Part shown: one piece after another, positions 54,336-61,742 of the stretch
How positions within the stretch are numbered: position 1 is the first letter of the stretch
How the letters are laid out: each line of letters opens with the position of its first letter
Assembly (NCBI RefSeq): GCF_002163585.1
Contig: NZ_CP015579.1
Location: 1,674,001 to 1,738,000, forward strand
Direction: 5' to 3'
DNA: 64,000 nt
From: Tatumella citrea
GTDB lineage: Bacteria > Pseudomonadota > Gammaproteobacteria > Enterobacterales > Enterobacteriaceae
Notes under the pieces: generated by a model
Seen by the model: the letters and a program-made list of their open reading frames with translations, nothing else
The model's database searches: none
Told to the model about the DNA's origin: nothing
Made by a program: the position numbers and the translations under genes

Positions 54336-54437
54336 TCACAACAATTTTCTGTTACCTGCCACAGAGGGTCTGGTTTCGTCTCTGTGACACCCCACCAGGG
54401 CCAGAATGATTACTGCCAGAATTACAATATTAAACAT
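54336..54437 (-). CDS. Possible 33-residue lipoprotein-like or membrane peptide
   Basis: ATG TTT AAT reads MFNIVILAVIILALVGC, then a hydrophilic tail HRDETRPSVAGNRKLL. The ALVGC sequence is a good lipobox, but the N-terminus lacks positive charge. GAAG precedes the start weakly. It could be an entericidin-like peptide, a type I toxin-like peptide or chance. It lies alone in the gap before the PadR-regulated transporter. Confidence 0.3.
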   Translation of the reverse strand: MFNIVILAVIILALVGCHRDETRPSVAGNRKLL

Positions 54438-54456
54438 TTCTTCAATCCCTGATTCA

Positions 54457-54495
54457 TTGACAGTTGTATAAATGATACCTAGATTATATAGGTAT
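54457..54495 (+). promoter_or_regulatory. Promoter A with PadR-type operator
   Basis: -35 TTGACA (54457-54462), 17-bp spacer, -10 TAGATT (54480-54485). A 21-bp near-palindrome from ATACCTA to TAGGTAT (54475-54495) covers the -10. It is 18/21 identical to the site at 57821 and has the same offset from its -35 box. It drives the transporter and aldo/keto reductase genes. Confidence 0.7.
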
Positions 54496-54577
54496 TAGTT
54501 ATAATTTTACTGCAGACATGGCCAGTAACGCTACCCTGAACAGGCTGGTGAACACCGTGATGAAAGAGTGAGTGGGT

Positions 54578-55927
54578 ATGGAAAATACAAACGATCAGCG
54601 GCCAGAGTCCGAACAGAAGGTGAGTTTTTTAAAGTTTCTTAATATCAGACCCGAAGAATGGCGACCATTGTTGTGGTGTATTGCCTACATTTTTTTCCTG
54701 TTGTGTGCCTATTACATACTACGGCCGGTAAGAGATACTTTGGGTATTGAAGGCGGGGTGCATAATTTGCAATGGCTGTTCACTGCCACGCTTATTTGCA
54801 TGCTGGTTCTGAATTTACCCTTTTCGGCATTATCTCAGTCAATACCACGACAACGACTTATCCCGATTACCTATCGTTTTTTTCTGTCTAACTTGCTTAT
54901 CTTCGCCGGATTAATGGCGTGGTTGCCGTCAGGTGAACGGGTCTGGGTGGGGCGGGTATTTTTTGTCTGGGTATCAGTATTTAATTTGTATGTGGTGTCG
55001 GTGTTCTGGGTATTAGTTGCGGACATTTTCAGTACAGAACGAGCCAGACGCTTATTTGCTTTGATGGCAGCAGGAGCCACTGCAGGTGCTATAGGTGGTT
55101 CGTTGCTAACCACTGTATTTGCCCGGTTACTCAACACGACAGGATTGATTCTTTTTTCAGCTATTTTGCTGGAGTGCGCCGTGTTCTGTGTCGGTCGCCT
55201 GATACGCCACTCAGCTGGACTCAGTGGGTTTTCCGAATCGCATTCTACACACGAGGTTGAGGAGGATAAGCCACTGGGTGGCAGTGTGTTCTCCGGAATT
55301 ACCCATACCTTCCGCTCTGCCTATTTACGTAATATTTGTCTGTATATGTTGTTGTTTTCAGTAACTTCTACGCTGTTGTATTTCCGTCAGGCTGAACTTG
55401 TCAGACACGCCTTTAGCAGCGAAGACTCACGCACGACTTTTTTCGCCACCACTGATTTAGCCGTAAATATCCTGACACTGATCACTCAGGTGTTTATTAC
55501 CAGCCGGTTGTTAAACCGCTATGGCATTGCGTTGGTATTGTGCTTTTTGCCTGTTCTGACTATTGCCGGGTTTATGGCACTTTCAGTCTGGCCGGCTTTG
55601 TGGACGGTTATGTTGTTTAGCATACTTCGTCGTGCGGGTAATTTTGCTTTAGCCCGGCCCGCCCGTGAGGTGTTGTTTACTGTACTGCAACGAGAAGATA
55701 AGTATAAGGCTAAAAGTTTTATTGATACTGCAGTATACCGGGCCGGTGATCAGGTTGGCGCCTGGAGCTGGGCAGCGATGGGGGCGGTAGGCCTGGCTGC
55801 GGGCATGCTGGCCTGGGTAGCGGTTCCGCTGTCGGTTATATGGTGGATTAACAGTGTCTGGCTAGGCCGCAGGCAACGTTTTATGAGAGAGTTTAACCAA
55901 TCAGCAATTGAGAGCAAAAAATCATGA
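54578..55927 (+). CDS. MFS/nucleotide-exchange (Tlc-like) family transporter
   Basis: 449 residues with about twelve membrane segments. The start RPEEWRPLLWCIAYIFFLLCAYYILRPVRD (residues 24-53; key YYILRPVRD) is characteristic of a bacterial MFS group related to ATP:ADP (Tlc) carriers, as is ALARPAREVLFTVLQREDKYKAK. Substrate unknown; an obligate nucleotide exchanger is unlikely in a free-living bacterium. ATG 54578 is preferred to GTG 54572. Its stop overlaps the aldo/keto reductase start by ATGA. Confidence 0.78.
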   Translation: MENTNDQRPESEQKVSFLKFLNIRPEEWRPLLWCIAYIFFLLCAYYILRPVRDTLGIEGGVHNLQWLFTATLICMLVLNLPFSALSQSIPRQRLIPITYRFFLSNLLIFAGLMAWLPSGERVWVGRVFFVWVSVFNLYVVSVFWVLVADIFSTERARRLFALMAAGATAGAIGGSLLTTVFARLLNTTGLILFSAILLECAVFCVGRLIRHSAGLSGFSESHSTHEVEEDKPLGGSVFSGITHTFRSAYLRNICLYMLLFSVTSTLLYFRQAELVRHAFSSEDSRTTFFATTDLAVNILTLITQVFITSRLLNRYGIALVLCFLPVLTIAGFMALSVWPALWTVMLFSILRRAGNFALARPAREVLFTVLQREDKYKAKSFIDTAVYRAGDQVGAWSWAAMGAVGLAAGMLAWVAVPLSVIWWINSVWLGRRQRFMREFNQSAIESKKS

Positions 55928-56760
55928 AAAAAGTGACGATTAATGGTCAGTCTGTTGCACCATTAGGCATGGGGAGCTGGCACCTGGGGCAGGGGCGGCA
56001 TAGCCAGGCGGAAGAAATCGATGCACTACGTACCGGAGTGTCGCTGGGAATGGACGTGATTGATACCGCCGAAATGTATGGTGGTGGGCGTTCTGAGAGT
56101 TTAATTGGTCAGGCCTTGCGAGGTATCAGGGACCAGGTATTTCTGGTCTCGAAAATTTATCCATGGAATGCTAACCGGCTTTTGATGGAGCGCAGTTGTA
56201 ATAACAGCCTTAAGCGATTACAAACTGATTCACTCGATCTTTACCTGCTGCACTGGCGCACGGGTAGTATTCTGAGTGAAGCTGTTGAAGGGTTCGAAAA
56301 ACTGAGAGCCGAAGGGAAAATCAAAGCCTGGGGGGTTTCTAACTTTGATACCAGCGATATGGAAGATCTGATAGCGGTGGAAAATGGCAAGAACTGCGTT
56401 ACAAATCAGGTATTTTATAACGTTGCCAGCCGGGGAATAGAGTTTGACCTGGTACCCTGGTGCAACCAGCACAATATACCTGTCATGGCGTATTCACCAC
56501 TGGGCGGCAGTGGGGCACATCTAATGGCACACCCTGTGATTACGCAGATTGCTGCAAAACGTCAAACCAGCCCTGCAACAGTGCTTTTGGCATGGTCTGT
56601 TCGTAACGGAAAAACAATTGCTATTCCTGAGTCTGGAGAAGCGGCACATATCCGGCAAAATGCTGAGGTATTTTCGTTTACTTTGCAGCCAGAGGATCTT
56701 CAGGCGATAGATCACGCCTTTCCTCCCCCAACAGAAAAGGTGTCCTTAGAAACGCGCTAG
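55924..56760 (+). CDS. Aldo/keto reductase
   Basis: 278 residues, a TIM-barrel AKR. The catalytic set is Asp (IDTAEMYGGGRSE, with Tyr), Lys (LVSKIYPWN) and His (LLHWR). LGMGSWHLG lies at the start and IPESGEAAHI near the cofactor site. It reduces aldehydes or ketones with NADPH. Translationally coupled to the transporter and so under promoter A, likely part of the PadR regulon. Confidence 0.88.
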   Translation: MKKVTINGQSVAPLGMGSWHLGQGRHSQAEEIDALRTGVSLGMDVIDTAEMYGGGRSESLIGQALRGIRDQVFLVSKIYPWNANRLLMERSCNNSLKRLQTDSLDLYLLHWRTGSILSEAVEGFEKLRAEGKIKAWGVSNFDTSDMEDLIAVENGKNCVTNQVFYNVASRGIEFDLVPWCNQHNIPVMAYSPLGGSGAHLMAHPVITQIAAKRQTSPATVLLAWSVRNGKTIAIPESGEAAHIRQNAEVFSFTLQPEDLQAIDHAFPPPTEKVSLETR

Positions 56761-56781
56761 GATTAAGCTGACCTGCCGGCT

Positions 56782-57426
56782 TCAGTCATTTGTGGCGACT
56801 TTCTGCCATAGCTGACACATTATTTTGCTACGTTTTCTAATGTAAATGAAACGTCCTGCCAGCACGAAAGTCGCCGCAACTTCGAAACTGGCATAGATAA
56901 TTGAAGTGTGGACAGTGAAGCAGCAGTCCCGGAGCAGGGCGAGTGCCAAAAACAGTGAGGTTATATGGCTGGCAATCATCGGTGTACATAGCCAGTGGTA
57001 GAGTTTACTGCCATTCAGGCCTTTAATCTGAATCCAGAGTAGTGCACCCCAGGTAACTGCACCTGAAATGCAGGCAAAAAGCACAGCCAGTCCTTCCTTG
57101 CTGGCAGACAGGCAATTGATGACTGCCAGTCCGATAGCGACCATAATGGATAGATCGATAAACAGGGAGTTACGCAGCTTACGAGTCATCAGGATTGCAG
57201 CAAAATCGGCAGCCAGAAACTGCGGGGAACCAAACTCCCTGGTGAGCTGCCTTGCGGTGTTATCACTGTCCGGGGCAGTTGAACAGGCAAGGGCATCATA
57301 AAAATGATTGCCAATCTCATCACAGATTTCAGCCGCGTATTTACGTTCAAATCGAAGCTCATAGGAGAGAGAGTCGAGGTAGTTACGCACAGCTTCCGGA
57401 AGATCGGTCATTTCAGACATAGTCAT
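56782..57426 (-). CDS. HAAS-domain-like membrane protein, PadR partner
   Basis: 214 residues. An N-terminal helical cytoplasmic part (about 1-80; YLDSLSYELRFERKYAAEICDEI, LTREFGSPQFLAADF) resembles the HAAS signalling domain, and five or so membrane segments follow. HAAS proteins are usually encoded with PadR regulators, as here: the start overlaps the padR stop (ATGA). Perhaps it modulates the regulator or senses membrane-active compounds. Confidence 0.72.
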   Translation of the reverse strand: MTMSEMTDLPEAVRNYLDSLSYELRFERKYAAEICDEIGNHFYDALACSTAPDSDNTARQLTREFGSPQFLAADFAAILMTRKLRNSLFIDLSIMVAIGLAVINCLSASKEGLAVLFACISGAVTWGALLWIQIKGLNGSKLYHWLCTPMIASHITSLFLALALLRDCCFTVHTSIIYASFEVAATFVLAGRFIYIRKRSKIMCQLWQKVATND

Positions 57427-57755
57427 GTTCTCTGCAGCAGGGTTGATACAGCGCTTGAATAGTGTGACCAGGCGTTACGTTGTCTGGTTAGCTGTTGGCT
57501 TCCTGCGGGGGTCAACTGATAAACTTTACGCTTCCGGCCTGTCGTCGGAATCTCCCATTCAGATTGAATGGACCCTTTCATTTCCATGCGGTGCAGTAAC
57601 GGGTAAACGGTACCTTCCTGAAAAGAAAGAACCCCGCCGCTGAGTTGTCGAATCAGTTCTATCAGAGAATAGCCATGGCAAGGACCTCGCTCAAGTGCGG
57701 CAAGGATCACCATTTCGACATGGCTTTTAAGGTTATCGTCGGGACTGGATCTCAT
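57423..57755 (-). CDS. PadR-family transcriptional repressor
   Basis: 110 residues, a winged helix with a short C-terminal helix: VEMVILAALERGPCHGYSLIELI, SFQEGTVYPLLHRMEMKG, GRKRKVYQLTPAG. PadR proteins repress detoxification genes until a phenolic or similar ligand binds. It is divergent from the cupin operon; the operator at 57821 lies between, and a near-identical one lies before the transporter gene at 54578. Confidence 0.9.
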   Translation of the reverse strand: MRSSPDDNLKSHVEMVILAALERGPCHGYSLIELIRQLSGGVLSFQEGTVYPLLHRMEMKGSIQSEWEIPTTGRKRKVYQLTPAGSQQLTRQRNAWSHYSSAVSTLLQRT

Positions 57756-57802
57756 TGTAATTCTCTGTTACTGCCTGGTTATATAAAACAGACTATAGCA
57801 TC

Positions 57803-57841
57803 TTGACATGCAGAAGTCTTATGCCTAGTTTATCTAGGTAT
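57803..57841 (+). promoter_or_regulatory. Promoter B with PadR-type operator
   Basis: -35 TTGACA (57803-57808), 17-bp spacer, -10 TAGTTT (57826-57831). The palindrome from ATGCCTAG to CTAGGTAT (57821-57841) overlaps the -10 at exactly the offset seen in promoter A. It drives the operon beginning at 57879 and could also repress padR. Confidence 0.72.
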
Positions 57842-57878
57842 AAATTGTCAGCCTAAACAAAAAAGCAGGGGATCATCA

Positions 57879-58463
57879 ATGGGCCAGTTTTCCCGCAGAA
57901 GCTTTATTCAAATGTTCGGTTTGCTTGGTATCTCATTACCGTTTGCCCCGATAGCATTCGCAGATGACCACAGCACCCCGGCGCTGAAAATTATTACTCA
58001 CTGGTATTTAACGCCGGACGACTGGGTACCCAATAATTCGCAGCACCCTGTGATTAAATTCGCTATGGCTGAAGGTATTTCAGCTGACTCTGGCGCAATG
58101 ACAGCTATGCTTAAACAGGCAGGGTGGGTGACTCAATGGCAGGCACCGCTCTATTCCTATCAGCATTTTCACAGCACCAGCCATGTGTTGCTGACTGTAT
58201 TGAAAGGGCGGGGCAGAATGCAACTGGGAGGCGACAGGGGAGAGATTGTGTCATTGCAAACAGGTGATATCTATTTTCTGCCGGCAGGGACCGGTCAGCG
58301 TTTGATGAACAGCAGTGGTAACTTTGAAGTACTGGCAGCCTATCCTGAAGGACAGTGCTGGGATATTTGTCGCAGTACTCTTTCACAAACTGCGTTAAAA
58401 CGCCTTTCGCAGATACCGCTACCCTCTGGTAGTTCAACTGTGTTCGTTCAGCTGCCAGTCTGA
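57879..58463 (+). CDS. Exported cupin-domain protein with Tat-like signal
   Basis: 194 residues. The N-terminus FSRRSFIQMFGLLGISLPF has a twin-arginine motif and hydrophobic core, with cleavage near AFA-DD (about 28). The cupin barrel follows: HFHSTSHVLLTVLKGRGRMQLGG (His residues near 94-101), then GDIYFLPAGTGQR. It resembles YjlB-like cupins, metal-binding proteins of unknown activity. First gene of a five-gene PadR-regulated operon. Confidence 0.78.
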   Translation: MGQFSRRSFIQMFGLLGISLPFAPIAFADDHSTPALKIITHWYLTPDDWVPNNSQHPVIKFAMAEGISADSGAMTAMLKQAGWVTQWQAPLYSYQHFHSTSHVLLTVLKGRGRMQLGGDRGEIVSLQTGDIYFLPAGTGQRLMNSSGNFEVLAAYPEGQCWDICRSTLSQTALKRLSQIPLPSGSSTVFVQLPV

Positions 58464-58503
58464 CGGATAATTTCAGCATAAACTATTTCCCGGGAGGGAT
58501 ATT

Positions 58504-58800
58504 ATGAGTCAGCCAGACAAACTTATTATTGCGAAATTTATTGCAAACCCCGGCCAGGCGGAAGCGTTGTTTAAGGTGATCAGTGCCTGTGTAAAACCTA
58601 GTCGTGACGAGGAAGGCAACCAGCATTATGATCTTTACCGTAGTACTGAAGATAACGACATCTTTCTCATTCATGAACAATGGAAAGGGGATGAGGCAAT
58701 AGAGTTTCATTTTAAGCAGCCACACTTTTTGCGGTTAATTGCAGACAGCAAGCCGTTGCTGAAATCTGAACCACAAATCCAGTCTGTCACTCTGTCTTAA
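58504..58800 (+). CDS. ABM-domain (antibiotic biosynthesis monooxygenase-like) protein
   Basis: 98 residues, dimeric ferredoxin-like ABM fold: KLIIAKFIANPGQAEALFKVI, then HYDLYRSTEDNDIFLIHEQW, HFKQPHFLRLI. Related to YgiN-type quinol monooxygenases that act on quinones or phenolics. GGGAGG provides a strong ribosome site. Confidence 0.85.
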   Translation: MSQPDKLIIAKFIANPGQAEALFKVISACVKPSRDEEGNQHYDLYRSTEDNDIFLIHEQWKGDEAIEFHFKQPHFLRLIADSKPLLKSEPQIQSVTLS

Positions 58801-58838
58801 TGTGTATGCTCACATTTATAATATTCAGGAGATCTTTC

Positions 58839-59387
58839 GTGAAGCGCTCAATATCATGGTTTATTTGTGGAGGGTTACTGGCTATTTCTTCAGTAGCTGC
58901 TGCTGCTCCTTTTCAACTGACGTCAGACAACTTTAAAAATGGCGGGAATGCACCACTGAATATGGGCGGAGGAGGCCAGTGCCCCGGCTCCAACATTTCA
59001 CCACAACTTAGCTGGCACAATGCCCCTGCTGGAACCAAAAGCTTTGTGTTGATGATTGAAGATCCGCAGGGTGCAAACGGATTAGGCGTAATGCACTTTA
59101 TTGGTTATGGGATTGAAGCTTCACGCCACCAGTTTGCGAGTGGAGAACTGGCTGATTCAGCCCTCTATACTGCGGGAATTAATCTCAAAGGTGTGCTGGG
59201 ATACTCTGGTCCCTGCCCGCCAAAAAATGCAGATATACACAACTATAATTTCACTGTTGTTGCAACCAATCTTGATGTTCATGCGTTGCCAAAAGGTCTG
59301 GATAAAAACAGTCTGGTTGCAAAACTCAAAGGACACGCTTTGGGCTCTGCAGGCATCGTCGCACAATACAATCTGAATACAAAATAA
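58839..59387 (+). CDS. Secreted YbhB/YbcL (PEBP/Raf-kinase-inhibitor-like) protein
   Basis: 182 residues. The start is GTG 58839, with AGGAG eight bases upstream; it gives a clean signal peptide (KRSISWFICGGLLAISSVAAA). The PEBP fold has NISPQLSW, SFVLMIEDPQG and GYSGPCPPK with the DPxxxx and GxHRY-like ligand pocket. Function of bacterial PEBPs is unclear; the signal peptide places it in the periplasm. Confidence 0.85.
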   Translation: MKRSISWFICGGLLAISSVAAAAPFQLTSDNFKNGGNAPLNMGGGGQCPGSNISPQLSWHNAPAGTKSFVLMIEDPQGANGLGVMHFIGYGIEASRHQFASGELADSALYTAGINLKGVLGYSGPCPPKNADIHNYNFTVVATNLDVHALPKGLDKNSLVAKLKGHALGSAGIVAQYNLNTK

Positions 59388-59399
59388 CGAGGGGGGATT

Positions 59400-59585
59400 A
59401 TGCCTGAAGTAGTGGTTAACCTTGCGGAAGGCCGGACGCCTGAGCAAAAAGAGCAACTGATGCAAGGAATTTATCAGGTCGTCAGGCAGACACTAGGTGT
59501 TGCTGATGAATTTATCGTCGTTTCATTGGTGGAAGTGCCTAAGCAGCACAAAACCCGTGGCGGTATCCCTTATGATAAGCTGTAA
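59400..59585 (+). CDS. 4-oxalocrotonate tautomerase-family protein
   Basis: 61 residues. After Met removal Pro1 is the catalytic base (MPEVVVNLAEGRTPEQKEQL), and an Arg in TPEQ-K region and RGGIPYDKL end complete the fold. It would tautomerise small unsaturated oxo acids. GAGGGGGG precedes the ATG. Confidence 0.88.
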   Translation: MPEVVVNLAEGRTPEQKEQLMQGIYQVVRQTLGVADEFIVVSLVEVPKQHKTRGGIPYDKL

Positions 59586-59600
59586 CTGCAGGGTATTAAA

Positions 59601-60356
59601 ATGATTATATTAATTACGGGCGCGACAGCCGGGTTTGGTCGTGAAACGGCACTACGTTTTGCCAGGCAGGGTCACAAAGTGATTGCTACCGGCCGGCGCC
59701 AGAATAAGCTGGATGAGCTGAAACAGGTTGAAGGCGGAGAGAATATTAGCTGTTTCTGTTTTGATGTGTCTAAGGCAGACGAAGTCGGGAAATTTGTCGA
59801 TGAATTACCGGCAGAATTGCAGGCGGTTGATATCCTGGTAAATAATGCCGGTCTGGCTCTCGGTCTGGACCCTGCCCAGCAAGCAAAACTCAGCGACTGG
59901 GAGACGATGGTTGATACTAATATTAAAGGGTTAATGTATCTGACCCATGCCATTCTGCCGGGAATGGTCTCCCGTAACCGTGGTCATATCATAAACCTTG
60001 GTTCAACAGCGGGTAGCTGGCCTTATAAAGGGGGTAATGTCTATGGTGCCACTAAGGCGTTTGTCCGGCAGTTTAGTTTAAATCTGCGTACCGATTTAAA
60101 CGGTACCGCAGTAAGGGTTACTAACATTGAACCCGGACTGGTAGGAGGAACGGAGTTCTCTAGTGTCAGGTTTAATCACGACGCAGGTAAAGTTGGTCAG
60201 ACATATGATGGCACCGAGCCATTAACGGCAGAAGATGTAACCGAAGCAATATGGTGGGTGGCGAACCTGCCAGCGCATGTCAACATTAATACGCTGGAAA
60301 TGATGCCAGTCTGCCAGACTTATGGCGGGTTAACGGTTAATAAACAAAAAGCCTGA
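59601..60356 (+). CDS. ydfG: NADP-dependent 3-hydroxy acid dehydrogenase YdfG
   Basis: 251 residues, a classical SDR close to E. coli YdfG (248). TGATAGFGR at 6-14, NNAGLALG, GSTAGSWPYKGGNVYGATKAF (catalytic Ser, Tyr and Lys, about 136-156), and EPGLVGGTEFS. E. coli YdfG oxidises L-allo-threonine and 3-hydroxy acids and reduces malonic semialdehyde. It closes the PadR-controlled operon, 15 bp after the tautomerase. Confidence 0.93.
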   Translation: MIILITGATAGFGRETALRFARQGHKVIATGRRQNKLDELKQVEGGENISCFCFDVSKADEVGKFVDELPAELQAVDILVNNAGLALGLDPAQQAKLSDWETMVDTNIKGLMYLTHAILPGMVSRNRGHIINLGSTAGSWPYKGGNVYGATKAFVRQFSLNLRTDLNGTAVRVTNIEPGLVGGTEFSSVRFNHDAGKVGQTYDGTEPLTAEDVTEAIWWVANLPAHVNINTLEMMPVCQTYGGLTVNKQKA

Positions 60357-60371
60357 TTAGCGGAAAGTAAA

Positions 60372-60397
60372 AAACCACTCTGTGGACAGAGTGGTTT
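60372..60397 (-). terminator. Terminator between ydfG and cytochrome gene
   Basis: 11-bp perfect stem AAACCACTCTG / CAGAGTGGTTT with a TGGA loop. On the minus strand it is followed by TTT and more T residues, so it best serves the cytochrome operon, and perhaps ydfG too. Confidence 0.85.
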
Positions 60398-60421
60398 CCT
60401 GTTCAGCAATATTTATCGCTA

Positions 60422-61732
60422 TTATTTCTGACTGGTATTAAGACTGGCACGGACCTTAGCCACATCTGCTGCTGATACTGGTGGCGCATTATTTCCCCAG
60501 CCGCTGCGGACAAAACTGGCGAGCTCAGCAATTTGCTGATCATTGAGCCGTTGCTCAAATCCGGGCATAAACTGTACTGACGGTGCATTTGCCGTAGAAG
60601 GGGTCTGCGCACCTTTAAGCATCACCGATATCAGCCCTGTCGGGTTATCAGCAAGCACTATACTGGCCCCATTCAGACGTGGGAAAATCTTTTTAGCTCC
60701 TCCGCCATCGGTCAGGTGACATGCTTCACAGTTGTTCAGGTAAAGCATCTGACCAGAGTTGAGATTTTTGCCGAGCGTCAGAGTATCCACCGTTTTCTGA
60801 GTGTCATTCTGCAGATCGGGTTTCACATTATGCTGCTGTTTAGTACTGGCAGGTAATGATTTAAGGTACAGAGCAATGGCATGTAAATCGGCCTGGTTCA
60901 TATGTTGCATGCTGTGTTGCACCACGCCCGTCATTTCACCACCGACACTGGCGAAGTCATTGCGCCCTGTAGACAGGTATTCTGCAATATCATTCACAGA
61001 CCATCCGTCAGGATTTCTCAACGAAGGCACTGTCCAGTCATTAAGCATGCCGCTAGACAGAAAGCGACTATCACTGTCGTTCAACGCTTTTTCCTGCATC
61101 CCGATACCTCGTGGAGTATGACAACTGCTACAGTGACCTAAAGTATCGACCAGATATCTGCCCCGGCTTAATGCCTGAGCATCAGCACTGTCTGACTGAG
61201 TTGTTGGAGCTGGTGGATAGCTGTTTCCGGACGCGAAGGCAATATTCCAGAATTTCATTCCCCACCGCAGGCTGAACGGGAAAGTCAGGGAGGTTTGTGG
61301 TGCTTTTACACTCACCGGGGCTACACCGTGCATAAAGTACACATACAGGGCATGAATGTCTTTATCGGTAATACCGCTATAGTCAGGATAAGGCATTGCC
61401 GGGTACAGATTACTGCCATCCCGACGGACTCCTTTACGAACCGCCTCTGCAAACTGTTGTTCGGTGTAACTGCCGATTCCGGCATTTTTATCCGGAGTGA
61501 TATTAGTTGAGTAAATGACTCCCATCGGACTCCTGATAGCCAGACCACCGGCAAAGGGTTTGCCGCCAGCTTCAGTATGGCAGGCTGTACAGTCTCCGGC
61601 GCGAGCCAGGTATGCACCTTGTTTTATCAGGTCTGCACTATCATTGCTGTCAGCATAAGCCTGCTTCAGCCCGATAACGCCAATAACTGACATTATGGCA
61701 AGAGGCAGAAGTTTCACAAAAATTGTTTTCAT
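60422..61732 (-). CDS. Triheme cytochrome c subunit of membrane gluconate/ketogluconate dehydrogenase
   Basis: 436 residues with an N-terminal signal/membrane segment. Three CXXCH heme sites: CTACH (48-52), CSSCH (about 200) and CEACH (about 340), each in a cytochrome c domain. This is the electron-transfer subunit of the three-component FAD dehydrogenases and passes electrons to ubiquinone. It is last in the operon after the GMC flavoprotein, 10 bp away. Confidence 0.9.
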   Translation of the reverse strand: MKTIFVKLLPLAIMSVIGVIGLKQAYADSNDSADLIKQGAYLARAGDCTACHTEAGGKPFAGGLAIRSPMGVIYSTNITPDKNAGIGSYTEQQFAEAVRKGVRRDGSNLYPAMPYPDYSGITDKDIHALYVYFMHGVAPVSVKAPQTSLTFPFSLRWGMKFWNIAFASGNSYPPAPTTQSDSADAQALSRGRYLVDTLGHCSSCHTPRGIGMQEKALNDSDSRFLSSGMLNDWTVPSLRNPDGWSVNDIAEYLSTGRNDFASVGGEMTGVVQHSMQHMNQADLHAIALYLKSLPASTKQQHNVKPDLQNDTQKTVDTLTLGKNLNSGQMLYLNNCEACHLTDGGGAKKIFPRLNGASIVLADNPTGLISVMLKGAQTPSTANAPSVQFMPGFEQRLNDQQIAELASFVRSGWGNNAPPVSAADVAKVRASLNTSQK

Positions 61733-61742
61733 CTTCTCTGCC

